A stretch of 56,399 bases of DNA, from assembly GCF_003258835.1 (NCBI RefSeq), contig NZ_NPEV01000037.1, forward strand, positions 1 to 56,399. The letters run 5' to 3'. The notes under the pieces were generated by a model. That model had not been told where the DNA came from. It saw only the letters and a list, made by a program, of their open reading frames with translations, and did no database searches. Origin of the DNA: Rhodobium orientis (GTDB lineage: Bacteria > Pseudomonadota > Alphaproteobacteria > Rhizobiales > Rhodobiaceae). Position numbers and translations under genes: made by a program. Below, piece after piece: positions 9,297 through 18,423 of this stretch; position 1 is the first letter of the stretch, and the number at the start of each line of letters is the position of its first letter.

Positions 9297-12200
9297 ATGG
9301 CCCAGCGGCAAGTGGCCCTCAGCGACAAATACGATCTCGACCAGTCGCGGATCTTCACGACCGGCACGCAGGCGCTGGTCCGGCTCTGCCTGATGCAGCA
9401 GGAGAGGGACCGCCGCGACGGCTATGCCACGGCCGGCTATATCAGCGGCTATCGCGGCTCCCCGCTCGGCGCCGTCGACCAGCAGTTCTGGCGCGCGCGC
9501 TCGCTGCTTGCCGGGCGCGACATCCACTTCGAGGCCGGGCTCAACGAGGATCTCGCCGCCACCGCCGTGTGGGGCGCCCAGCAGGCGGAGATGCGCGGCG
9601 AGGGGCGCTTCGACGGCGTCTTCGGCATCTGGTACGGCAAGGGGCCGGGCGTCGACCGCTCCGGCGACGTCTTCCGCCACGCCAACCTCGCCGGCACCTC
9701 GCCCCATGGCGGCGTCCTCGTGCTGATGGGCGACGACCATGTGGCGGAATCCTCCACCACCGTCCACCAGTCCGAATTCGCCCTGGTCGACGCGATGATG
9801 CCGATCCTCAGCCCGGCCGGCGTCCAGGAGGTGCTCGACTACGGCCTCTATGGCTGGGCCCTGTCGCGCTTTTCCGGCCTCTGGGTCGGCCTCAAATGCA
9901 TGAAGGATACGATCGAGTCGACCGGCACGGTGGACGGCTCCATCGACCGGGTGCGGATCGTGGCGCCGAACGATTTCGAGCTGCCGGCCGGCGGGCTCAA
10001 CATCCGGCCCGGCGACGACCGCATCGTCCAGGAGCCGCGACTGCACGAGTTCAAGCTGCCGGCAGCGCTCGCCTTCATCCGCTCCAACCGGCTGGACAGG
10101 ACCATCTATTCCGGCGGACGCACGGCGCGGCTCGGCATCGCCACCTCCGGCAAGAGCTATCTCGACGTGCTGGAAGCTCTCGATTCCCTCGGCATCGACG
10201 AGGTCATCGCCGCCGATCTCGGCATAAGGCTCTACAAGGTCGCCTGCACCTGGCCCCTGGAGCCGGAGGGCGCGCGCCAGTTCGCCGACGACCTGGAAAC
10301 CATCCTCGTCGTTGAGGAAAAGCGCGGCCTGATCGAGCCGCAACTCAAGGACATCCTCTACAACACGGCCAACAAGCCGGCGATTTACGGCAAGAAGGAC
10401 GAAGACGACTGCTGGCTGTTTCCGGCCAAGGGCGCGCTCGATCCGAACCGGATCGCGATCGCCATCGGCAGGCGCGTTCTCGCCTATGCCGCCCGCGAGG
10501 ACCTTGCGGCCCGCGTGGCAGCGCTGGAGGCGGCCGAGGAGCGGCTTGCGGCCACCGTCGATATCGCGGAGCGCATCCCCTATTTCTGCCCGGGGTGCCC
10601 GCACAACCGCTCCACCGTCGTCCCGGACGGCTCGCGCGCCTATGCCGGCATCGGCTGCCACTACATGGCGCAGTGGATGGACCGCTCGACGGAGGGCTAC
10701 ACCCAGATGGGCGGCGAGGGCGCCAACTGGGTCGGCGAGGCGCCGTTCTCCACGCGCGGGCACGTCTTCCAGAACATGGGCGACGGCACCTACAACCATT
10801 CCGGCATGATGGCGATCCGGGCGGCAAAGGCGGCCGGCGTCACCATCACCTACAAGCTGCTCTACAACGATGCCGTCGCCATGACCGGCGGCCAGGCCCA
10901 TGACGGCGACCTTACCGTCGACGAGATCGCCCGGCAGGTGGCGGCGATCGGCGTCACCAAGCTCGCCGTCGTCTCCGACGAGCCGGACAAGTACCCGGCC
11001 GGTATGGCCTGGCCGGCCGGCACCACGGTGCATCACCGCGACGACCTGATCGCAGTGGAAAAGCAATTCGCGGCCACAAAAGGCCTTTCGGTCGTCATCT
11101 ACGACCAGACCTGTGCGGCCGAAAAGCGCCGCCGGCGCAAGCGCGGCACGTTTCCCGATCCGGATCGGCGCGTCTTCATCAACGAGCGGGTTTGCGAGGG
11201 CTGCGGCGATTGTGGGGTCAAGTCCAACTGCGTCGCGATCCAGGCGGTAGAGACCGAATTCGGGCGCAAGCGGCAGATCGACCAGTCGGCCTGCAACAAG
11301 GATTTTTCCTGCCTCAACGGTTTCTGCCCGAGCTTCGTCACCGTCCATGGCGGCAAGCTGAGGAAGGACGCGGGCACGGCGGGCGATGACCGCGAGGTCT
11401 TTGCCGACCTGCCGATGCCCGTCCTCCGGCCGCTGGAGCGCAACTACGCGATCATGGTCACCGGCATCGGCGGCACCGGCGTCGTCACCATAGGCGCCAT
11501 CCTCGGCATGGCCGCGCACCTTGCCGGCAAGGGCTGCGGGATCATCGACATGGCCGGCCTTGCGCAAAAGGGCGGGGCGGTGACCAGCCACATCCGCCTT
11601 GCGCCGCGGCCGGAGGACATCGCCGCGATCCGCGTGCCGGCGGGCGATGCCGACCTGGTGCTTGCCTGTGATATCGTCGTTGCCGGTTCGTCCAAGGTGC
11701 TTTCCGGCATGGCTCGGCAAAAGACCGTTGCCGTCGTCAACACCCAGGAGACGCTGCCCGGCGACTTCACCCGCGATACCGACTTCACCCTGCCGATGCG
11801 GCGGCTGGAAGCGGAGATCGCGGAACGTTGCGCCGAGGGCAACAGCCATTTCGTCGACGCCCAGAGGCTGGCCACAAGGCTGTTCGGCGATGCCATCGCC
11901 ACCAACATGTTCATGCTCGGCTACGCCTTCCAGACCGGCGCCGTGCCGCTTGCCGAGACGGTGCTGATGGACGCGATCGCGCTCAACGGCGTTGCCGTCG
12001 ACATGAACCAGTCGGCGTTCCGCTGGGGCCGGCTTGCCGCCCACGATCCGGAAAAGGTTGCGGCGCGGGCCCGCCCGGCCGGCGGCGCGGACTACCGGCG
12101 GATGTCGGAAAGCGTCGAGGAGGCTATTGCCCGGCGCGTCGCGACCCTGGCCGACTACCAGGATGCCGCCTATGCGGCGCGTTTCGAGGCGGCGCTGGCG

Positions 12201-12773
12201 CCGATCCGCAAGGCCGCAGCGGCGGCGGTTCCCGGCTCCGACGCGCTTCTCGATACCGTCGCCCGCAACCTCTTCAAGCTGATGGCGATCAAGGACGAAT
12301 TCGAGGTGGCGCGGCTCTTCACCGACGGCGTCTTCGAGCGGGAGCTCGCCCGGCATTTTTCAAGCTGGGACAAGCTGGAATTCCACATGGCGCCGCCGGT
12401 GATCGCGACCAGCGACCCGGACACGGGCCATCTGAAGAAGGCTCGGTTCGGGGCCTGGCTGATGGGGGCGATGCGGTTTCTCGCGCCGCTCCGCCGGCTT
12501 CGCGGTGGCCTCCTCGATCCCTTTTCGCGCAGCGCGGAACGGCGCATGGAACGGCGGCTCCTTGCCGACTACGAGGCGGTTCTCGGCGAGATCGCCGAAG
12601 GACTGACGGCCGACACTCATGCCGCGGCCGTCGCCCTTGCCGGCTATCCGGACCTCGTGCGCGGCTACGGCCACGTCAAGGAGGCATCGGTGAAACGCGC
12701 TGAAGCGGCGCGGCAAACGCTGCTTTCCGATTTCCGCAGCGGCGGCACTGCGGTCCGCCAGGCCGCGGAGTAA
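9297..12773 (+). CDS. indolepyruvate ferredoxin oxidoreductase, fused alpha/beta (IorAB) form
   Basis: A 1158-aa cytoplasmic enzyme that oxidatively decarboxylates arylpyruvates (indolepyruvate, phenylpyruvate) to arylacetyl-CoA with a low-potential electron acceptor. Order of parts: pyrimidine-binding N-terminal domain with GYISGYRGSPLGAVD (about residue 45); TPP-binding core with GIGCHYMAQW, GEGANW, NMGDGTYNHSG and NDAVAMTGGQ (about 440-530); an iron-sulfur site with CEGCGDCGVKSNC and a further Cys cluster (about 630-680); and the gamma-type domain GIGGTGVVTIGAILGMAAHL (from about 720). The ATG at 9297 follows GGGAG. It heads an aryl-acid/acyl-CoA region with two CoA ligases downstream. The assignment is strong; the preferred substrate is inferred. 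Confidence 0.95.
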   Translation: MAQRQVALSDKYDLDQSRIFTTGTQALVRLCLMQQERDRRDGYATAGYISGYRGSPLGAVDQQFWRARSLLAGRDIHFEAGLNEDLAATAVWGAQQAEMRGEGRFDGVFGIWYGKGPGVDRSGDVFRHANLAGTSPHGGVLVLMGDDHVAESSTTVHQSEFALVDAMMPILSPAGVQEVLDYGLYGWALSRFSGLWVGLKCMKDTIESTGTVDGSIDRVRIVAPNDFELPAGGLNIRPGDDRIVQEPRLHEFKLPAALAFIRSNRLDRTIYSGGRTARLGIATSGKSYLDVLEALDSLGIDEVIAADLGIRLYKVACTWPLEPEGARQFADDLETILVVEEKRGLIEPQLKDILYNTANKPAIYGKKDEDDCWLFPAKGALDPNRIAIAIGRRVLAYAAREDLAARVAALEAAEERLAATVDIAERIPYFCPGCPHNRSTVVPDGSRAYAGIGCHYMAQWMDRSTEGYTQMGGEGANWVGEAPFSTRGHVFQNMGDGTYNHSGMMAIRAAKAAGVTITYKLLYNDAVAMTGGQAHDGDLTVDEIARQVAAIGVTKLAVVSDEPDKYPAGMAWPAGTTVHHRDDLIAVEKQFAATKGLSVVIYDQTCAAEKRRRRKRGTFPDPDRRVFINERVCEGCGDCGVKSNCVAIQAVETEFGRKRQIDQSACNKDFSCLNGFCPSFVTVHGGKLRKDAGTAGDDREVFADLPMPVLRPLERNYAIMVTGIGGTGVVTIGAILGMAAHLAGKGCGIIDMAGLAQKGGAVTSHIRLAPRPEDIAAIRVPAGDADLVLACDIVVAGSSKVLSGMARQKTVAVVNTQETLPGDFTRDTDFTLPMRRLEAEIAERCAEGNSHFVDAQRLATRLFGDAIATNMFMLGYAFQTGAVPLAETVLMDAIALNGVAVDMNQSAFRWGRLAAHDPEKVAARARPAGGADYRRMSESVEEAIARRVATLADYQDAAYAARFEAALAPIRKAAAAAVPGSDALLDTVARNLFKLMAIKDEFEVARLFTDGVFERELARHFSSWDKLEFHMAPPVIATSDPDTGHLKKARFGAWLMGAMRFLAPLRRLRGGLLDPFSRSAERRMERRLLADYEAVLGEIAEGLTADTHAAAVALAGYPDLVRGYGHVKEASVKRAEAARQTLLSDFRSGGTAVRQAAE

Positions 12774-12889
12774 TCGCGGCGCTCCCTGAACCGCCCGCTT
12801 GCTGCGACGCAGCATTTACTTCTGCGCTGCAAATAAAGCGATATTCGGTATGTCGACAATACGGAGTATTGGTGTAAAAAAACGCTGAC

Positions 12890-12912
12890 AGCGCCAGGCG
12901 ATGGCGCTTTTC
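12890..12912 (+). terminator. probable terminator after the indolepyruvate oxidoreductase gene
   Basis: Stem AGCGCC/GGCGCT (12890-12895, 12903-12908) with a 7-base loop, then TTTT. It lies about 115 bp past the stop codon, within a 268-bp AT-richer gap before the acyl-CoA synthetase gene. The run of A before the stem and T after it fits a terminator. It suggests that the following ligase-transporter genes have their own promoter. Confidence 0.6.
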
Positions 12913-13041
12913 CGGCCGATAGCGGTGGCGGATTCTCTCCTTTATTTAGCCCTTGATTTGCGACCGGCGGTCGGATTTAGTTGAGGGCAAATAAAAAGCC
13001 TGCGGCTCAAAAATGCAGGCGTCAGAGGGATAGGAGACGCC

Positions 13042-15027
13042 ATGGCCGATGCGGTTGCCGCCGCTTCGCCAGCAGAGGATACGTTTCCGAAGCTGTTGCT
13101 GCGTAACGCTCGGATCCGGGGAGACCGGCCCGCCATTCGCGAAAAGGACCTCGGCATCTGGCAGACCTGGACCTGGTCCGAGGTCGCCGATGAGGTGCGG
13201 GCGTTCGGGCTGGGCTTTCAGGAGCTGGGCTTCAAGCGCGGCAGCCGGGTCGCGATCGTCGGCTCCAACCGGCCATGCCTCTACTGGGCGATCATGGCGA
13301 CGCAGGCGCTCGGCGGCGTGCCGGTGCCGGTCTATGCCGATGCGGTGGCCGAGGAACTGGCCCAGGTGCTGGCTGATGCGGACGTCACCTTCGCGGTTGT
13401 CGAAGACCAGGAGCAGGTCGACAAGATCCTTTCCGTCCGCGACCGGGCGGCGACCATCGAGCGGGTGATCTACGACGACCCGCGGGGCCTGCGCGACTAC
13501 GACCATGCGCGGCTGCACCCCTTCACCCACGTCCAGGAGATCGGCCGGCGGCGGCTGGAAAGCGACCCCGGTGCGGCCGAGGCCTGGCTTGCCGAGATCG
13601 ACGCCGGCAAGGGCTCCGACATCTCCATCATGCTCTACACCTCCGGCACGACCGGCCGCTCCAAGGGCGTGATGCTCTCCGGCGAACGCTGCATCGCCGC
13701 GGCCAGCGACACGGTTGCCTTCGACAAGCTCACCGACCGGGACGAGGCGCTCGCCTATCTGCCGCTCGCCTGGGTCGGCGATCACTATCTCAACTATGCG
13801 CAGGGCATGGTCGCGGGCTTCTGCATCGCCTGTCCGGAATCGATGGAGACGGTGCTGCAGGATCTGCGCGAGATCGGCCCGACCTTCTATTTCGCGCCAC
13901 CGCGGGTGTTTGAGAACAATCTGACGACGGTGATGATCCGCATGGAGGATGCCGGCCGCCTGAAGCAGCGGATGTTCCACTACTTTCTCGGCGTCGCAAA
14001 AAAATATGGCGAGCGGATCCTCAACGGCGAGCGCGTGCCGCTTACCGGGCGGCTGCTCTACGGGCTCGGCGAGTTGCTGGTTTACGGACCGCTGAAGAAC
14101 GTCCTCGGCTTTTCGCGCATCCGTGTTGCCTACACCGCCGGCGAGGCGATCGGCCCGGACCTCTTTTCCTTCTACCGCTCACTCGGCATGAACCTGAAGC
14201 AGCTCTACGGCCAGACCGAGGCGTTCCTCTACGTCACCGCCCATGCCGACGGCCATGTGCGCGCCGACACGGTCGGCCCGCCGGCGCCGAATGTGGAGAT
14301 CCAGATCGCCTCGAGCGGCGAGGTGATCTTCCGCAGTCCCGGCCAGTTCGTCGCCTATTACAAGAACGAGGAGGCGACCCGCGAGGCGCAGACGGAAGAC
14401 GGCTGGGTGCACACGGGCGACGCCGGCTTCTTCGCCAAGGACGGCCAGCTCAAGATCATCGACCGGGCCAAGGACGTCGGCAAGCTCACCGACGGCAGCC
14501 TGTTCGCGCCGAAATACATCGAGAACAAGCTGAAGTTCTTCCCCAACATCAAGGAAGCGGTGGCCTTCGGCGACGGCCGCGACTACGCCACCGTCTTCAT
14601 CAACATCGACCTCAACTCCGTCGGCAACTGGGCGGAACGCAACAACGTCTCCTATGGCAGCTACCAGGAGCTCGCCGCGCACCCGGACGTCTACGGCATG
14701 GTCGAGGAGCACGTCGCGTCGGTGAACCGGGACCTTGTAGCCGAGGAGGCGATGGCCGGCTCGCAGATCCGCCGGTTCCTGATCCTGCACAAGGAGCTCG
14801 ATGCCGACGACGGCGAACTGACCCGGACCCAGAAGGTGCGGCGGAGCTTCATCGCCGAGCGCTACGCGCCGCTGATCGAGGCGCTCTATGACGGCTCGGA
14901 CGAGAAATATGTCGAGACGGAAGTGACTTTCGAGGACGGCCGCACCGGCAAGATCCGCGCGACGGTGGAAATTCGCGACATGGCCGAGGTGCCCTCTGCT
15001 CCCGGCGCGCGGGAGGCGGCGGAGTGA
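13042..15027 (+). CDS. AMP-forming acyl-CoA synthetase (long-chain/aryl type)
   Basis: A 661-aa adenylate-forming ligase that activates a carboxylic acid to its CoA thioester. Motifs: the P-loop-like YTSGTTGRSKGVMLSG (about residue 198), LYGQTEA (about 388), GWVHTGDAGFF (about 454) and a hinge region DRAKDVGKLTDG. The sequence resembles the FAA1/FadD15 branch. It is the first gene of a cluster with a complete Liv-type transporter, overlapping livG by one base. This ligase plus Liv transporter arrangement recurs in alphaproteobacteria and is usually linked to uptake and activation of aromatic or branched acids. The substrate is not evident from sequence. Confidence 0.9.
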   Translation: MADAVAAASPAEDTFPKLLLRNARIRGDRPAIREKDLGIWQTWTWSEVADEVRAFGLGFQELGFKRGSRVAIVGSNRPCLYWAIMATQALGGVPVPVYADAVAEELAQVLADADVTFAVVEDQEQVDKILSVRDRAATIERVIYDDPRGLRDYDHARLHPFTHVQEIGRRRLESDPGAAEAWLAEIDAGKGSDISIMLYTSGTTGRSKGVMLSGERCIAAASDTVAFDKLTDRDEALAYLPLAWVGDHYLNYAQGMVAGFCIACPESMETVLQDLREIGPTFYFAPPRVFENNLTTVMIRMEDAGRLKQRMFHYFLGVAKKYGERILNGERVPLTGRLLYGLGELLVYGPLKNVLGFSRIRVAYTAGEAIGPDLFSFYRSLGMNLKQLYGQTEAFLYVTAHADGHVRADTVGPPAPNVEIQIASSGEVIFRSPGQFVAYYKNEEATREAQTEDGWVHTGDAGFFAKDGQLKIIDRAKDVGKLTDGSLFAPKYIENKLKFFPNIKEAVAFGDGRDYATVFINIDLNSVGNWAERNNVSYGSYQELAAHPDVYGMVEEHVASVNRDLVAEEAMAGSQIRRFLILHKELDADDGELTRTQKVRRSFIAERYAPLIEALYDGSDEKYVETEVTFEDGRTGKIRATVEIRDMAEVPSAPGAREAAE

Positions 15028-15848
15028 TGGCCTTCGTCGACCCGGGTCAGATCCGCGACGCCGATGCCGGCCAGAAGGGCGACGTGCTGCTTCGCGTCGA
15101 AGACGTCTCACTGTCCTTCGGCGGCGTCAAGGCGATCACGGCGATTTCGTTCGACATCAAACAGGGCGAGATCCGCGCCATCATCGGGCCGAACGGCGCC
15201 GGCAAGACGTCGATGCTCAACGTCATCAACGGCTTCTACCACCCCCAGGAGGGCGAGATCTGGTTCCGCGGCAAGAAGCGCAAGGCCCTGAAGCCGCACC
15301 AGATCGCCAATGAGGGCATCGCCCGCACCTTCCAGAACATCGCCCTCTTCAAGGGCATGTCGACGCTCGACAACATCATGACCGGGCGCCTGACGAAGAT
15401 GAAAAAGAACATGTTCTGGCAGGCGATCTGGCGTGGCCCGGCGGAGCGCGAGGAGATCGAACACCGGGAGGTGGTGGAGCGGATCATCGACTTTCTCGAA
15501 ATCCAGCACATCCGCAAGACCTCGGTCGGCCGGCTGCCCTATGGCCTGCAGAAGCGGGTGGAGCTCGGCCGGGCGCTCGCCGCCGAGCCGGCGCTGCTCC
15601 TGCTCGACGAGCCGATGGCCGGCATGAACGTTGAAGAAAAGGAGGACATGAGCCGCTTCATCATCGACGTGAACCAGCAGTTCGGCACGACCATCGCCCT
15701 CATCGAGCACGACATGGGCGTGGTCATGGACCTTTCCGACCGTGTCGTCGTCCTCGATTACGGCAAGAAGATCGGCGACGGGCCGCCGGACGAGGTGCGG
15801 CGCAACCAGGATGTGATCGACGCCTATCTCGGCGTGGCGCACGATTAG
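15027..15848 (+). CDS. livG: branched-chain/aryl-acid ABC transporter ATPase (LivG type)
   Basis: A 273-aa ATP-binding subunit. Walker A is GPNGAGKTSML, the signature is LPYGLQKRVELGRALA, Walker B is LLLLDEPMAGMN, and the switch His is in IALIEHDMG. The C-terminal BCA ABC tail (DVIDAYLGVAHD) marks LivG. The ATG at 15027 shares its A with the TGA of the preceding gene; a GTG three bases earlier is an equally possible start, with GGGAGG serving both. Confidence 0.93.
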   Translation: MAFVDPGQIRDADAGQKGDVLLRVEDVSLSFGGVKAITAISFDIKQGEIRAIIGPNGAGKTSMLNVINGFYHPQEGEIWFRGKKRKALKPHQIANEGIARTFQNIALFKGMSTLDNIMTGRLTKMKKNMFWQAIWRGPAEREEIEHREVVERIIDFLEIQHIRKTSVGRLPYGLQKRVELGRALAAEPALLLLDEPMAGMNVEEKEDMSRFIIDVNQQFGTTIALIEHDMGVVMDLSDRVVVLDYGKKIGDGPPDEVRRNQDVIDAYLGVAHD

Positions 15849-15860
15849 GGCGGTTCAGGC

Positions 15861-16829
15861 ATGGCTTTCTTCGACGTCTTTTTCTGGGAAGTGGTGGTGT
15901 CGGGCCTCCTCGCCGGGGTGATGTACTCGCTGGTCGCCCTCGGTTTCGTGCTGATCTTCAAGGCTTCCGGCATCTTCAATTTCGCGCAAGGGGTGCTCGC
16001 GCTCTTTGCCGCGCTGACGCTGGTCGGCTTCCAGACCGGGCAGGTGCCGTTCTCCCATCTCATCAACGCCGTCCTCGGCACCAACATCCAGCACTGGGGC
16101 GAGGGCACGCACACCTTCCTCGCCATCGTGCTGACGCTGCTGGTCATGATCGGCCTGGCCTGGCTGATCGTGCGGCTGGCGCTTTCCAAGCTCGTAAACC
16201 AGGAGGGCATCATCCTCTTCATGGCGACCATCGGGCTCGCCTACGTGCTGGAAGGTCTCGGCGACATCATGTGGGGCGCCGACGTCAAGACGCTCGACGT
16301 CGGGCTGCCGACCGGGCCGTCCGACACCATCATCGATGCGACCGGCATGTTCGTTGAAAAGCTGGAGATCGCGGCGGCCATCGTCGCCGTCCTGCTCGTC
16401 GTCTCGCTGACGATCTTTTCCCAGTACACCAAGATGGGACGGGCGCTCAGGGCCGTTGCCGACGACCACCAGGCGGCGCTCTCCGTCGGCATCTCGCTGG
16501 AGACCATCTGGTGGGTGGTCTGGTCGGTCGCCGGCATTGTCGCGCTGGTCGCCGGCGTCATGTGGGGAGCGAAGTCCGGCGTCCAGTTCTCGCTGTCGCT
16601 GATCGCCCTCAAGGCCCTTCCCGTGCTCATGCTCGGCGGCTTCACCTCGATCCCCGGCGCCATCATCGGCGGCCTCATCATCGGCGTCGGCGAGAAGCTG
16701 TTCGAGATCTATCTGGGGCCCATGCTCGGCGGGGCGACAGAGAATTGGTTCGCCTATATGCTCGCGCTTGTTTTCCTTTTGTTCCGCCCCCAGGGGCTGT
16801 TCGGCGAAAGGATCATCGAAAGAGTGTGA
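15861..16829 (+). CDS. livH: ABC transporter permease (LivH type)
   Basis: A 322-aa inner-membrane permease with about eight helices. It starts MAFFDVFFWEVVVSGLLAGV and has the typical LivH stretches YSLVALGFVLIFKASGIFNF and MGRALRAVADDHQAALSVGI. The end ALVFLLFRPQGLFGE is the family C-terminus. It pairs with the LivM protein downstream, from which it is unusually separated by a VOC-domain gene. Confidence 0.93.
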   Translation: MAFFDVFFWEVVVSGLLAGVMYSLVALGFVLIFKASGIFNFAQGVLALFAALTLVGFQTGQVPFSHLINAVLGTNIQHWGEGTHTFLAIVLTLLVMIGLAWLIVRLALSKLVNQEGIILFMATIGLAYVLEGLGDIMWGADVKTLDVGLPTGPSDTIIDATGMFVEKLEIAAAIVAVLLVVSLTIFSQYTKMGRALRAVADDHQAALSVGISLETIWWVVWSVAGIVALVAGVMWGAKSGVQFSLSLIALKALPVLMLGGFTSIPGAIIGGLIIGVGEKLFEIYLGPMLGGATENWFAYMLALVFLLFRPQGLFGERIIERV

Positions 16830-16836
16830 GGATGAC

Positions 16837-17217
16837 ATGAGCCACAAAAGCCGCCTTGGATGCATCGTGATCGACTGCAAGACCGACGACCTTACCGACG
16901 CCCTGGTGTTCTGGTCGGGCCTTCTCGGCCTGCCGGGAAGCATCGATGCGGACGGGAAATACGCCGTGATCCAGGGGCCGGGCGACGAGATCCGGGTGCT
17001 GATCCAGGCCGTCGACCACGAGCCACGGGTCCATCTCGACATCGAGACCGACGACAAGGACGCCGAACGGGATCGCCTTGCCGCCCTCGGCGCCCGTGAG
17101 GTGCGGCAACTGAAGAGCTGGATCGTCATGGAGGCCCCGACCGGCCACCGCTTCTGCATCGTCGACCCGCAGCGCCGGGAGTTCGACGACAACGCCGCCA
17201 CCTGGGAAGAGGTTTGA
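16837..17217 (+). CDS. VOC-fold (glyoxalase/dioxygenase superfamily) protein
   Basis: A 126-aa protein with two beta-alpha-beta-beta-beta units of the vicinal-oxygen-chelate fold (residues about 5-58 and 65-115; ALVFWSGLLGLPG and HLDIETDDKDAERDRLAALG). The C-terminal APTGHRFCIVDP is typical. The first metal-ligand His usual at strand 1 is not evident (LGCIVIDCKTDD), so catalysis is uncertain. SD-like GAGGATG lies just ahead of the ATG. It is translationally coupled to livM (shared A of TGA/ATG). Its place between two permease genes suggests a role with the transported substrate, perhaps binding or modifying it. Confidence 0.8.
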   Translation: MSHKSRLGCIVIDCKTDDLTDALVFWSGLLGLPGSIDADGKYAVIQGPGDEIRVLIQAVDHEPRVHLDIETDDKDAERDRLAALGAREVRQLKSWIVMEAPTGHRFCIVDPQRREFDDNAATWEEV

Positions 17218-18293
17218 TGTTTTACCGCGAAGCCGGCGAGTTCAAGACCAGCTACAAGGCCGACCAGGCGACGTTCCCGATCCGCTTCGACCGGATCTTT
17301 TTCTGGTCGGTGACGGCGTTCGCCTTCCTGGTCGTGCCGTTTCTCATCAACGACTATTGGGAAAAGGCGGTCTTCATCCCGTTCATGGTGTTCGCGCTCG
17401 CCGCCCTCGGCCTCAACATCCTGACCGGCTATTGCGGCCAGGTCTCGCTCGGCACCGGCGGCTTCATGGCCGTCGGGGCCTATGCCTGCTACAAGCTGAT
17501 GACCGCCTTTCCGGACCTCAACATGGTGCCGATCATCTTTCTGTCGGGCGCGGTCACGGCCGCGGTCGGCATCCTGTTCGGGCTGCCGTCCCTGCGCATC
17601 AAGGGCTTTTATCTGGCGGTCGCGACGCTCGCCGCGCAGTTCTTTCTCGTCTGGCTCTTCAACAAGGTGCCGTGGTTCTACAACTACTCGGCCACCGGCC
17701 AGATCACGGCGCCGGAGCGCACCGTCTTCGGCTTTGCCGTCACCGGGGCTGCCGCGCAGCCGGCAACGACCTATCTGTTCTGCCTCGCCTTCCTCTTCGT
17801 CTTTGCCTGGGTCGCGCGGAACCTCGTTCGCGGGCGGATCGGCCGGTCCTGGATGGCGATCCGCGACATGGACATCGCCGCGGAGATCATCGGCGTCAAT
17901 CCGCTGCGGACCAAGCTCTCCGCCTTCGCCGTCTCGTCTTTCTATATCGGCATGGCGGGGGCGCTGTTCTTCGCGCTGTGGCAGGGGGCGGCGGAGGTGA
18001 CGGAAGCCTTCGGCATCAACCAGAGCTTCATGGTGTTGTTCATGATCATCATCGGCGGGCTCGGCTCGATCTTCGGCTCGCTGGTCGGCGCCGCCTTCAT
18101 GGTGCTGTTGCCGGTGCTTTTCAAAAACATCTTCGTCGGCGCTTTCGGCTGGCCGACGGACCTGTCGCAATATCTGCAACTGATGCTGGTCGGCGGCCTG
18201 ATCATCTTTTTCCTGATCGTCGAGCCGCACGGCATCGCCGCCCTGTGGCGGACCACCAAGGAGAAGCTGAGGCTTTGGCCGTTCCCGCACTAG
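17217..18293 (+). CDS. livM: ABC transporter permease (LivM type)
   Basis: A 358-aa permease with about ten hydrophobic segments. The LivM hallmarks are ALGLNILTGYCGQVSLGTGG, SLRIKGFYLAVATLAAQF and FMIIIGGLGSIFGSLVGAAF. An N-terminal cytoplasmic extension of about 35 residues precedes helix 1. The start overlaps the VOC stop; a TTG one codon upstream is possible. It forms the membrane channel with LivH. Confidence 0.93.
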   Translation: MFYREAGEFKTSYKADQATFPIRFDRIFFWSVTAFAFLVVPFLINDYWEKAVFIPFMVFALAALGLNILTGYCGQVSLGTGGFMAVGAYACYKLMTAFPDLNMVPIIFLSGAVTAAVGILFGLPSLRIKGFYLAVATLAAQFFLVWLFNKVPWFYNYSATGQITAPERTVFGFAVTGAAAQPATTYLFCLAFLFVFAWVARNLVRGRIGRSWMAIRDMDIAAEIIGVNPLRTKLSAFAVSSFYIGMAGALFFALWQGAAEVTEAFGINQSFMVLFMIIIGGLGSIFGSLVGAAFMVLLPVLFKNIFVGAFGWPTDLSQYLQLMLVGGLIIFFLIVEPHGIAALWRTTKEKLRLWPFPH

Positions 18294-18350
18294 GGCAGAG
18301 ATTTTTCAGATCGGCGCGGGGTGCGCCGCCAGTCACAAAAATCACCTCAC

Positions 18351-18394
18351 GCCGCCGAGGGCGGCAGCAACGAAACGCCCGGACAAAACCGGGC
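18351..18394 (+). other. two small hairpins in the leader of the binding-protein gene
   Basis: GCCGCC/GGCGGC with a 3-base loop (18351-18365) and GCCCGG/CCGGGC with an ACAAAA loop (18377-18394) lie between livM and the binding-protein gene. Neither has a T-run. They may stabilise the processed, abundant binding-protein mRNA at its 5' end. Confidence 0.4.
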
Positions 18395-18423
18395 CGAAAA
18401 CACCAACGGGAGGATGAACGACA

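Noticed and set aside
8904..12356. A 1150-residue leftward open frame opposite the indolepyruvate oxidoreductase gene
   Set aside because: Only its last 85 codons match a family (DUF2164). The rest is an antisense shadow typical of GC-rich coding DNA, rich in Arg, Ala and Gly with no ribosome site.
15855..18290. A long leftward open frame opposite livH-VOC-livM
   Set aside because: Highly charged antisense shadow; all three rightward genes have clear families and coupling.
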